Origin: Haematobia irritans
Lineage: Eukaryota > Arthropoda > Insecta > Diptera > Muscidae
Direction: 5' to 3'
DNA length: 64,000 nt
Assembly: GCF_050003625.1 (NCBI RefSeq)
Contig: NC_134398.1
Span: forward strand, 89,479,832-89,543,831
In this document: positions 37,201 to 49,200 of the stretch, in pieces
Numbering within the stretch: position 1 is the stretch's first letter
How the letters are laid out: each line of letters starts with the position of its first letter
The notes under the pieces: generated by a model
What the model was told of the DNA's origin: nothing
Database searches by the model: none
The model's input: the letters and a program-made list of their open reading frames with translations, nothing else
Translations under genes and position numbers: made by a program

Positions 37201-40200
37201 GAAAACGCGTGTTAATCGGTGAAATCGTTTATTTAAAAAATCTGATTAAATTTCTTTTAGTGTAAAATTCAGTTCAATTAGTATAAAATTCAGGAAAAAT
37301 ATTCAGTTAGGCTTTCGCTTTTCCAAATCCGAATTGCCGGGCCTCACGCTTGACACCTGCCATCAGATTTTGTACAGCCACCTTGTCCACCTTCTTCGCC
37401 GCAGAAAGCCAGTTTGCCTTGAACTGCTGCTCGTCATTAGCAGTTTTTTTGGTCTTCTTTAGGTTCCGCTTGACAATAGTCCAGTATTTCTCAATTGGGC
37501 GGAGCTCTGGCGTGTTGGGAACCACCTGCACGTTGTTGGCGGCGTACCACTCCATGGCCTTTTTACCGTAATGGCAAGATGCCAAATCCGGCCAAAACAG
37601 TACGGAACAACCGTGTTTCTTCAGGAAAGGCAGCAGACGTTTATTCAAACACTCTTTCACGTAAATTTCTTGGTTGACAGTCCCGGAAGCTATGAAAATG
37701 CTGCTTTTCAAGCCACAGATACAGATGGCTTGCCAAACCAGATATTTCTTTGCGAACTTTGACAGTTTTATGTGCTTGAAAATATCTGCTACCTTTCCCC
37801 TTCCTTTTGCCGTATAAAACTCCTGTCCCGGAAGCTGCTTGTAGTCGGCTTTGACGTAGGTTTCGTCGTCCATTACCACGCAGTCAAACTTCGTCAGCAT
37901 CGTCGTGTACAGCCTCCGGGATCGCGCTTTGGCCGTCGAATTTTGTTTATCATCGCGATTTGGAGTCACTACCTTCTTGTAAGTCGATAGTCCGGCTCGT
38001 TTTTTGGCTCGATGCACGGTTGTAGACGATACACCCAGCTTATTTGCGGCATCTCGGAGAGAGAGGTTAGGGTTTCGCTTGAAACTACCGGCAACTCTCT
38101 TTGTCGTCTCAGCGGCTTCCGGTTTTCGATTTCCCCCCGATCCAGACTTCCTGGCTGTCGACAAACGTTCCCCAAACACTTTAATTACATTTTTAACGGT
38201 TGATTTGGCAACTTTTAGCGATTTTGCCAGCTTTGCGTGCGAGTAGCTCGGATTTTCGCGATGCGCGAGCAAAATTTTGATACGCTGCTCTTCTTGCTTG
38301 GACGGCATTTTGACAACTGAAGAGTGAATTCCAAAATCAAAATAGGAGCAACATTCTACACACACACCTTCAAAATGAGGGGTGTTCAGGTTTTTTAAAT
38401 GCAAAGAAATACGTCAAGTTTATATTGACCAAATTTTGACCTTATCACCCTTTATTTGGCGAATTCGGGCGAATTTCCACAAGTCGGAGGTTTATTGAAA
38501 ATTCGACCATTCTGTGGAAAGTTTTGTGGAAAGAATTACAGTGTGTAGGATATGACTACGATATGGGGAAATCATCACAGAATTTTGTGTAAAATGTGGG
38601 TATTTTGGCCACATTAGATCAAGATGACATACTTAAATAGCATATTAAATGTATTCTATGTGGAAACTATCGAATCAATTGGAGGAAACTCCCACTGAAA
38701 ATGGGTCTAAAATTATGAAACATTCTACCATATTTCCCCTACTCTGGCGTACATATATATGGGAGCCAGTGTACACTTAAAAGGTAGAATTAGTAGCCAG
38801 CTGATTGCAATTTTTTTTATTTTGACAGAATATTTCTGTCATTAGTGTTTTTGTTCTTTTGTTGTTGTAATTTGGTATGTTGAATTATCAAATCACAAAT
38901 AGTGACTTTATTGATGTCCATAGATCCAACCTGCTCGTCGTTAGAGTTTATGTATCGCACCGAATTGGATGAAGTTCCAGGATCTTTGTGTGCTTTTCAA
39001 GGCAGATTACTAGCTGGATGTGGCCGCATAAAGGGTAATAGGTCAAAATTTGGTCAAGGGAAAACGCGTGTAAATCGGTGAACTCGTTTATTTAAAAAAT
39101 CAAATTAAATTTCTTTTTCAAGTTCAATTTGTATAAAATTCAGGAAAAATATTCAGTTAGGCTTTCGCTTTTCCAAATCCGAATTGCCGGGCCTCACGCT
39201 TGACACCTGCCATCAGATTTTGTACAGCCACCATGTCCACCTTCTTCGCCGCAGAAAGCCAGTTTGCCTTGAACTGCTGCTCGTCCTTAGCAGTTTTTTT
39301 GGTCTTCTTTAGGTTCCTCTTGACAATAGCCCAGTATTTCTCAATTGGGCGGAGCTCTGGCGTGTTGGGAGGGTTCTTGTCCTTGGGAACCACCTGCACG
39401 TTGTTGGCGGCGTACCACTCCATGGCCTTTTTACCGTAATGGCAAGATGCCAAATCCGGCCAAAACAGTACGGAACAACCGTGTTTCTTCAGGAAAGACA
39501 GCAGACGTTTATTCAAACACTCTTTCACGTAAATTTCTTGGTTGACAGTCCCGGAAGCTATGAAAATGCTGCTTTTCAAGCCACAGGTACAGATGGCTTG
39601 ACAAACCAGATATTTCTTTGCGAACTTTGACAGTTTTATGTGCTTGAAAATATCTGCTACATTTCCCCTTCCTTTTTCCGTATAAAACTCCTGTCTCGGA
39701 AGCTGTTTGTAGTCGGCTTTGACGTAGGTTTCGTCGTCCATTACCACGCAGTCAAACTTCGTCAGCATGTCGTGTACAGCCTCCGGGATCGCGCTTTGGC
39801 CGTCGTATTTTGTTTATCATCGCGATTTGGAGTCACTACCTTCTTGTAAGTCGATAGTCCGGCTCGTTTTTTGGCTCGATGCACGGTTGTAGACGATACA
39901 CCCAGCTTATTTGCGGCATATCGGAGAGAGAGGTTAGGGTTTCGCTTGAAACTACCGGCAACTCTCTTTGTCGTCCGGCTATCGACAAACGTTCCCCAAA
40001 CACTTTAATTACATTTTTAACGGTTGATTTGGCAACTTTTAGCGATTTTGCCAGCTTTGCGTGCGAGTAGCTCGGATTTTCGCGATGCGCGAGCAAAATT
40101 TTGATACGCTGCTCTTCTTGCTTGGACGGCATTTTGACAACTGAAGAGTGAATTCTAGAATCAAAATAGGAGCAACATTCTACACACACACACACCTTCA

Positions 40201-43200
40201 AAATGAGGGGTGTTCAGGTTTTTTAAATGCAAAATTGAAAGAAATACGTATAGTTTATAGTGACCAAATTTTGACCGTATCACCCTTTATTTACGACTTT
40301 GGTAAAAAGAAGCTGCTATGAAAACGTGACAATGAGCATATTCAGTATCAAATTTATCCATAGCAATTGGAGATAAATTTGGCAACATGTGCATACAACG
40401 CTTACCATATTCGGTTACCGACGACGTTGATGAAGATCCATCAGGCACAAAGTCATTGTGGGATAGAGGTTTACTATCGGGCGCATCTCAAAAGTGAGAA
40501 TATATCAACATACAATGTTGGCGAGATTATTATGTCATTGCAAAAGGCCACCCTAATACCGAGAGGTTCGGAGGCTATGATCTGTACAACTCTTAGTGGT
40601 ACAGTTGGAGCTTTTGTGCCATTCACCAGCCGTGAAGATTTTGAAAAATTTCGAAAAACGTTCATCTGTCGTGCTGTTACTGCCAGCAAACTCTTCGTTT
40701 TCGAAGGCTTGCTAGTGATTCGTTAAAGAAGGTTTCGCGATATCTATAATTGATCGTAAACGAATCTATTTCGAATTCGTTTTCGTATTCGATGTTATTC
40801 CGCTTTCGAAGGGTTTCTATACTGTTTTATTCCCATTTTGTTCCCATTATAAGTTGTGTAGTAAAAGAAAATTTTCAAGTTTATTTTTATTTTATTGTAA
40901 CACAATATAGATAATTATAATACAAAATAATATAGATATTAGTGTTGCGAACAAAATACTGAAAATATTTACATTTTGGAATATATATTTAAAGTCATTT
41001 AAGGCACTGCATTGACTTCTTTGCGCGGAATTTCTTATTAAGCCGGTCGTGGCTATGCCATTGAAAAGGACTATAATCAATGAGTAACATTTTCCTGGAT
41101 ACATCTGCAAATTAAACAAGAAAGAAAATTGATAGTTTTTTTTTAAAGATATATAAATAAATTACTTACCTCTTTTAGATTCGCTAAGACACTTCACCCG
41201 CACTTAACAATTTCTTAAACTGAAATGACCTTTTAATCTCTGTCTTTGTCAAAAACAAAAATGGCGGAACACCAACAAATAAGCCGAAAAATATTCATTA
41301 TTACTTCGAAACAACGAACGTTCGAAATTTGTCTATTATCGAACTTTTTTCGAATAATGTGCGGTTTAAATTATTTCGAAAAATGTTCGCTTTAGCGAAC
41401 CTTCGCCATTTCTCGGCACTTTGGTCGGGTGGGTTCTTTCAACATCTTGTAATACATATGCGAAACGAAAATCCACCTCTTTGTAGGAAAAAATGTCATT
41501 GATGGCGATCTTTGTGAACAATTCTATTCATTGACCCATCGAAGGAGAAAACAATAGCAGCAGATATGTTCCGTACACCCAATCATTAGAACACGTTATG
41601 CATTCTAATGAGACAGAAAAGGAAACCGAATCTTAAATACCCACCACCATATATCAAATATAATAGTTTACTTTGAAAACTCTTCGTTGTGGCGAATATT
41701 TTCCAAAGTAGATAAGTTCGACCAGTACTCTTCCCGAAGATAAATTTAAAGATTCTACCTATGAAGACTAGATCAGATTCTGGACTTATAAGAAGCAATT
41801 TGGTTTGAGTTTTAGAAAAATCATAAATAAATCATAATTGATTAAATAAAGCCTTGATTTGAAATTTGAATTTTGTAGATTTTTACCGCCATTATCCAAA
41901 TGATTACGAGGAGTAAAATATGGACATTTTATTTGCAGTTTAAAGCAATTTTTATGATCAGTGCGCTTGCTATACCCTCAAGAAGTGAAATGGTCTATAT
42001 CGTTGTAAATGAAATTAAATTTATTGATTCATAAATTAAAGGAAAAAGTATATTTTATTAACGTTATAAAAATAGAATATAAAACAAAACAACGTTTACG
42101 AGTCTTCATCGTCATCGTCATCTTCATGAGTTCAGGCCGATTCCTTGAGCTTATCAACGGGATTTTCGGTGGTAACATTTAGTGTTTGAGTATAATATTG
42201 GCGCAACTTCATATCTTCTATGTAAAGACGCTTCTTACGCCTTCTTAGACAGAGTTTGTATATGTATTTTATTTGGTGATGAGTTAATACAACCTTCTCC
42301 TCTGGGTTCAATTTAATCATATCGTCAATACGCAAAATGGTAATGGCGGCTTCTGTGACAAATTTAATAAAACACCAGCTTTCTTATTATCACGCACAAC
42401 GCCCTCAATCAATCATAAACCAGAACATGGGGGGATAGAATTTATGGCTTGGACAGCCTTTCCAATTTGATTCTCAATGTGAGACTGATGAACATAAAAA
42501 GTTTTGCCTTTAGCTGCAATTACAATAAAAAATAGCTCATTGGTAACATGACCTTTGGTTGTGATTTTATGAATATTTATATGAACATTACCTCAGATTC
42601 TGGTTGATCATGTGGCAGTTGCATAAGTACTTGTTTTAAATTTTTATGGGCATAAACCACACCATTACTCAATAGTGATTCCAAACTACGGGCGAATTCC
42701 TTTTTTAGGTGGTGTCTCGAAATCTTGAATAACCTATGTGAAGAAAAAAATCTTAGAAATTTGAATGGACAAATATTATACACATCTTACCATTTTCATT
42801 GCAATCAAAAATGCTATACATCTTGCATTTGATCCCACAACAGTACGTTTGGCATATTGCTCTCCGAGCCTAGCAACGCTGGGATGAATTTGTGAATTAT
42901 TCACAAACAGATTAACACTTGTTTTCGGTCTTTCATTGGGTGAAACCTTATCTGACCCTGATACTGCCTTGGCAGCCGATGCAGTCTTTGATAATGGAGT
43001 CTTTGGCGTGTTGGAACCAACTTTATTGCCTGATGCTTTTTGTGCTTGAGAATGATGTTTTGGTGCCCTTTGAGCTTCTTGTATTGCTCTTCGTTCTGCC
43101 TTTGATAGTGCTGTTTTTTTTCTGCAAATAGACAAAATGCTTATAGGTTAGAGAACATTTTTGCACGCACATATTTTATTTATGTATTGAATCATATCGT

Positions 43201-46200
43201 AATAATAAACGTCGATAGAAACTTACTACTTAATCCTTAGACCACTACCACAGACATCTAGAAAGGACCCCATTATCCAAAATAACGCTTGGTTTAGATT
43301 ATCAAATTTTCCATAGAAATAAAATTTTGACAAAATTTTCTATAGAAATAAAATGTTGACAAAATTTTCTATAGAATTCGTTATTTGTCCTGTAACCTTT
43401 TCAACCGGCTGCTTGTTTCGTCAATTTCTTTGCTTCTCGTTCAGCCTTCATTTGTTCACTCGATTTCTCATTTGTATTCATACTGGCAGTCAATTCCTTA
43501 TTTTGTGTCTCAGGCACAGAGGAGTTTACTTTACTTGTTTCTATAAATGTTTCGGATGTTCAGCTCTTATCTGTTCTCGAGTCTTTCAGTATCGTTTGGA
43601 GTATTCTGTTCATTTGATGTGGACTTAAATGAGGGTGTAGAATTTTCCATGATGTTGAGACTTTTAATCGTTTCGACTTTTAAAATAGATTCGATTTCCA
43701 ATTTCAACTAAAGCTTAATTTCCGTATTTATTTCAGTCGTTGTTACTTCTCCAGGATTTATAATTCTTGATTTTTTACGTCGTTTATGTTTCTTATTGGA
43801 TAACTTCACAGTGCAAAGCTTGAAAGAAAACAAAATTACTAAATGTGCAATCAAGGTTTTACATTAGCTTCCTTTTATTACCTTCATGGTAGAAATCCTT
43901 AGAGAAGCATAATATGGGAATAAAGCAATCAATGTTTCAAGATTTTCTGCAATCGAATGTTTAAATGCAGGATGTTTTCATTCAAAGAACAATACAAATA
44001 CAAATTAATTTCACAACTACGGTAATCATCTGGATGTGACAGAAGCAATTACAAACAAACACATTGACAGTTGTTGTTTTTGTCCTAGTGATTTTACCTT
44101 TCTAAGTGTACACTGTATGGGAGCTATATCTAAAGATAAACCGATTTTGACCAAATTTGACATGTATAGTTAGAATAATAATCCTGCTATCTCAGCAAAA
44201 AACATAAATGGGAAAATAATTTTGGCCTCCGTGGTCATATGGGTGTAAATCGGCCGAAAGATATATACGGGAGCTATTCAACCAAAATTAGCACGCTTAA
44301 CGATACTACTCATACGTACTCCTTGTGCAAAATTTGAAGCAAATCATGGCAAACCTCTTGCTTTTGAGGCCATATGAGTCTAAATCGGGCGAAAGATATA
44401 TATGGGAGCTATATCTAAATCTGAACTGATTTTAACCATATTTAGCACACTGAATTATACTCTTAAACGTACTGCTTGTGCAAAATTTTAAGCACATCAG
44501 GGCAAAACTCTGGCTTTTGAGGCCATATTAGTCGAAATCGGACGAAAGGTATATATGGGAGCTATATCTAAATCTGAACCGATTTCAACCAAATTTAGCA
44601 CAATTAGTAATACTATTAAACGTACTCCTTGTGCAAAATTTGAAGCAAATCAGGACAAAACTCTGGCTTTTAAGGCCATATAAGTGTAAATCGGACAAAA
44701 AATAAATATGGGAGCTATATCAAAATCTGAACCGATTTCAACGAAATTTGGTACACTTAATGATACTATTAAATGTACTCTTTGTGAAAAATTTGAAGCG
44801 AATCAGGACAAAACTCTGGCTTTTGAGGCCATATAAGTTCAAATCGGACGAAAGATATATATGGGAGCTATATCTAAATCTGAACCGATTTGGCTGATAT
44901 TTTGCACATCTTACAGAAGTCCCAAAGTATTTGACTGGCCGAAATTTTGAGAAAATACGTTGATAAATACGTCAATTATGACAAGATCGGTGATAAATAT
45001 ATATGGCAGCTATATCTAAATCTGAACCGATTTTTTACAAAATCAATAGCGATTGTCTTTGAGCCAATGTAAAACTCTGTGCCAAATTTGAGGATGATCG
45101 GACTTAAACTGCGAGCTGTACTTTGCACACAAAATTACATATACAGACAGACGGACGGACAGACAGACAGACGGGCATGGCTAAATCGACTCAGAATTTA
45201 ATTCTAAGACGATCGGTATACTAAACGATGGATCCCAGACTTTTCCTTCTTGGCGTTACATACAAATGCACAAACTTATTATACCCTGTACCACAGTAGT
45301 GGTGAAGGGTATAAAAAGCATGTGATTGTACATTACGCTTCCACACGAACACTTTCTATATCCAAAAAAATATATTCCAAAAATATATTTCTTCAGAAAG
45401 TTTTATCAAAAACTTTTTTTCTACAGAAAATTTTGTCAAAATTTGATATCTATCGAAAAATTTGTAAAAATTTATTTCTGTGGAAAATTTTGTCAACATT
45501 TTATTTCTTTAGAAAATTCTGTCAAGATTTTATTTCTATAGAAAATTTTGTCAAAATTTAGTTCTATAGAAAATTATTTTTATAGATTTTTTGTCAAATT
45601 TTTATTTTTTGTAAAAAAAAAAATTTGTAAAAAAAATTTTTATAGAAAGTTTTGTCAAAAATTTATTTATACAAAAAAATTTGGCCAAATTTTATATCTA
45701 TAGAATTTTTGCCAAAATTTTATATCTATAGATTTTTTTTTCAAAATTTTATTTCGGTAGAAAATTTTGTCAAAATTTTATTTCTATAGAAAATTTTGTA
45801 AAAATTTTATTTCTATAGAAAATTTTGTCAAAATTTTATTTCTAAGAAAATTTTATCAAAATTTTATTTCTATAAAAAATTTTGTAAAAATTGTATTTCT
45901 ATAGAAAATTTTGTTAAAATTTTATTTCTATAAAAAAATTCTCAAAATTTTATTTCTATAGAAATAAAATTTCTACTAATCTACCAAACAGTAGAATTCT
46001 ACCAACTGTAGCGACCGTGATTACAATGGTACGGTAGTTTTTGTAGGCGGATATAAAACAAAAAAATATTTAAAATTGGGGTCAACTCAACAAAATTGTA
46101 TTTTCCTTAAAATTCAGTCTAAGGGAGCTTTTGTCAATAATCTTCCAATGGAATTTTTGTTGATTTTGGTGAAAAGTACTTTTTCGCTCAAAAAAAAAAA

Positions 46201-49200
46201 TACATTTTTTGTACTTTCTTAAAAATTGTATTTTCCATCCCTGATTCAAATTAAATAATATTTAGACTTAAGCATATCAAATTGTTGGCCTTATCATAAA
46301 ACAGTTTTCCGGAACAACAGTTTCACAGAAATTGCTCTCTTTTTATTCTCTCGCTGTGTTATGTTGATATCTTTCGTCAACATCCCGCTTTCCAGTGTTG
46401 CCAGGTGATTTTTGATTCTTCCCCCCAAATCTTAAGAAAAAAAAAACCCCTAAATTGATCTTAGCTTTTTTCAAAAACCCCCAAAATTTTTCAGAATATA
46501 AAAGTACAAAAACTGGTCCCAAAATTACGTGAAAAAAATCCTGTAGTGATACACTTTAAAAATTAAATTTAACACAAATATATATCCTGAAAGAAGAGTT
46601 CTTTTCTGAGAAACGAAATTTTAGAAAAACTAAGTTTTCTTTTGATGCTAAATTTTTTTTTCGTTTGAATTAAATAAAAAATAAAATTTTCTATTTAAGA
46701 AAATACTTTAAAACAAAGAGATTTTCGTTTGTTTAAAATTGTTTACATTCACACATATTATTTTTATGAAACATTCATGCCCCAAACATAATATATTCTA
46801 ACATATTAATATATGTGTCCCAGACATTTAGTGTTAGTTTAGGAACATTACAATTTTGCATTTAAATATATTGTGTTTAAAAATTGTGACCGAAACACAT
46901 TTTGTTTATATCGGAACATATGAAAAGCATATTTTACTAACAGTGTACTTAAATGAAAGATATTGAGATGACGAACAATCGTGTATAATTGGATATGTAA
47001 TAAGTTAAGTGGTTAAAAAAATATTGATCCAAAAAGGGAAATTAAAAAAAAATCATGTAGAAATATTCATGTTCATGTTCAAAATTGCAAAAATGTAGAT
47101 AAAATACCACTTTTATCACCGATTTTTTCGGTTTTTCGTCTACAGCTCCTAAACTCATACGAAAATTGCAAAAAATGCTCAAAATCGAATTTGGCGACAA
47201 AACTTTAGAGGCTCATAAAAGACGAACGGCAACCAATTTTGCAAAATCCAAAAATTACCTTTCTTCTCTCATTGAATACTTTCGGCTGGGATAAGTGATT
47301 TTTTGTTTGGATTTTTTGTGTTGCGCTGTGTAATAGATAGATGATACTCTAAATAACGTAAGTAATAAGACCAACTAGAAGAAAAACCGATGTCAAATCG
47401 GAATTTTTCACTCAATTGCTTATGACTTTGTCAGTTTTGGGTCGTTTTTCTTCTAGTTGATCATATTACTTACGTTAGAGCATCATCTATACGACCATGA
47501 AGAGAAACCGTCAGTATACTGACTTGACAGCATCATGTGAACGTTTTTTATATACACCAAATATGATCATTGGCAACGCTAGAATATTCTACGACCACTT
47601 ACTGCCTGTTCATGGAATTTTCGTTCGCCTCGAAACGAACGAAATGTCAAAAATCACTCTTTGATATCTCGAAAACTGGAGTCCGTCTTATCACAAATGT
47701 TTTGGTGTTCGATAGTGAATCGTATAGGATGAGTCCATGGCAAAGTTCGGACTCATCCTATTCCAAAGATTTTGACCTTAAGGATTTTGGTATTGATTCC
47801 GAGCCAAAGATGCGGCTTGTTTAAAATAAAGAACTTTTTTAGCGACCTATACTTTATTTTGATAACTATTTTAAATCATACTATTTAAAGAGCTTGCTAA
47901 CTGAGAAAAATATATTCGCAACAGACACCATACATGCTAATTTAAAAACCACGTGGACTTGCAATTTGATTGATAAATGATAAAATTTGACACCATTTCA
48001 TGATTGTAGCTGTTTTTCATGACCATGCAATTTTTTTTTTTTTAATTTTTGCAGCGAAAAAAATATTTTTATCGGTTAAGTATAGATACATCTAATACCA
48101 TTACATGGTCAAAAGACCATGGGCATGGGCACAGAAAAGCCATGTTTGGACATTGTTACCACATCCATTTAATGCTTATCTAGTAATTGCCGCGAAAACC
48201 ATGTAATTTGTCTTTGTAAAAATAGTTTTCGAGCGGAGAAAAATGTATGGTGGCAATAAACATTTGAATGGTTCTCAAATACCACAAACATTTATTTATA
48301 TCATTTAAATGATAGAATTTGAGACCATTAAATGGTCGGGATAATCATGTACCTGACCATTCAATTTTTTTACTTTTTTACAGGGAAAAAAGTATTTTTA
48401 TAGGTTAAGTATAGACATGTTTAGAACCATTACATGGCCATAAAGACCATTTAAATTGTTTTCGTGAGCATTTAATTTTTAAAATTTTTTGCAGCGAAAA
48501 TAGTTTTATAAAACATTGAGCAGGTACACACGATTTTCATTTTGCGCGTCATGCGCTTTACAGACTATCAGTTATTCCGGACGACAGTGCTCGTGTCGAA
48601 CATATCCCATATATTGTGCACATTATAAGTTAAGTCCGAAGGCATAATCGATACCGCTGCATGTTTATGGGATCGATAACACATTTACCGATTATTTAGT
48701 CATCGCCGACAAGTCGTATCGATCCGACACACTGTAAGATTCTTTACAAACACCGACATTCCGTCCGGAATAACTGATAATCTGTAAAACGCATTAGTCG
48801 TGTGTTCATTGTTTCTTGGAATGGACGGAGAATACGGATTTACTGTGTTTTGTGTTAATTTATTTATTCAGAAGTGGCACGTGGTTTTATGTGAACCCAA
48901 AAAAGGAAAGTGTAATTGAAAAAATGTACCTGTTTTGTGTTCTGCATTTTGCTATATGGATCATTTATTTTTATTTGCAGTTACATGATGTCTGCGTTTG
49001 TACATTTGATGGGCACGATATAAATATGGAATAATTACTTATTGTTGAAATTGAAATAAAATAGAGTGTATAAAAATAGATGATGTTTGCTTGAACGGCA
49101 TTATAAATACAAATAAACAATGAACTAGTTTATAAATAAATAAAAACAAACAAATAAAGTTAATTTTGTGTTTTCTTTTCTCAAGTGGCGTCCTTTTTTC

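Larger units (their letters stand above)
38948..41585 (+). pseudogene. Sf3b3: SF3B3 (splicing factor) gene fragment, interrupted
   Basis: Pieces of the U2 snRNP protein SF3B3 (SAP130) C-terminal region in order. 38948-39030: MYRTELDEVPGSLCAFQGRL. 40288-40330: YDFGKKKLL then a stop. About 40370-40645: GDKFGNMCIQRLP, DEDPSGTKSLWDRGLLSGAS, then after a one-base shift LQKATLIPRGSEAM, TLSGTVGAFVPFTSRED. About 41433-41585: FFQHL, HMRNENPPLC, DGDLCEQF, MFRTPN. About 60 residues are missing between the second and third piece. DD37E element E lies inside, and 0.8 kb of other sequence (40646-41432) interrupts the last two. Frameshifts and stops show it is non-functional. It is a fragment, not the host gene. 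Confidence 0.85.
33184..46243. mobile_element. hAT-like container 2 carrying host gene fragments (13 kb)
   Basis: Starts CGGGGATGGGAAAATGCAGT and ends with the inverted ATTTTCCATCCCTG. It is flanked by the 8-bp duplication ATTCAAAT (33176-33183 and 46244-46251). The empty site is seen in the inverted family B copy near 51302-51312 (single ATTTGAAT). Later insertions inside are a modular repeat, two MITE-type repeats, mariner C, two DD37E elements and another modular repeat. The rest (38455-39030 and 40288-44100) contains pieces of SF3B3, eIF2B-delta and CCT1 with introns. No hAT transposase was found, so it is a candidate Pack-TYPE element. Confidence 0.78.
24785..46945 (+). mobile_element. 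Family B TIR element, broken by at least four insertions
   Basis: Left end CACCCTCAAAAAAATCGCTT at 24785 and right end ATTTTACTAACAGTG at 46945, both flanked by TA (24783-24784 and 46946-46947). Element sequence is 24785-24847, 26153-26236, 31607-33183 and 46252-46945. It is interrupted by mariner B, a hAT-like element with a gypsy inside, the 13 kb hAT-like element 33184-46243 and a fragment at 46395-46742. The inverted copy 50968-52418 is uninterrupted at the first three points and shows each empty site. Confidence 0.85.

Noticed and set aside
40288..41585. A functional SF3B3 gene
   Set aside because: Stops, frameshifts, a missing internal stretch and a transposon insertion show it is a broken fragment.
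45380..45975. Regularly spaced short repeats, superficially CRISPR-like
   Set aside because: Units vary in length and sequence, have no unique spacers and are AT palindromes typical of fly minisatellites. The window is eukaryotic.
47570..47824. 84-codon frame as a gene
   Set aside because: Contains an internal DNA palindrome, no domain and no homologue that I recognise. Too short to support.
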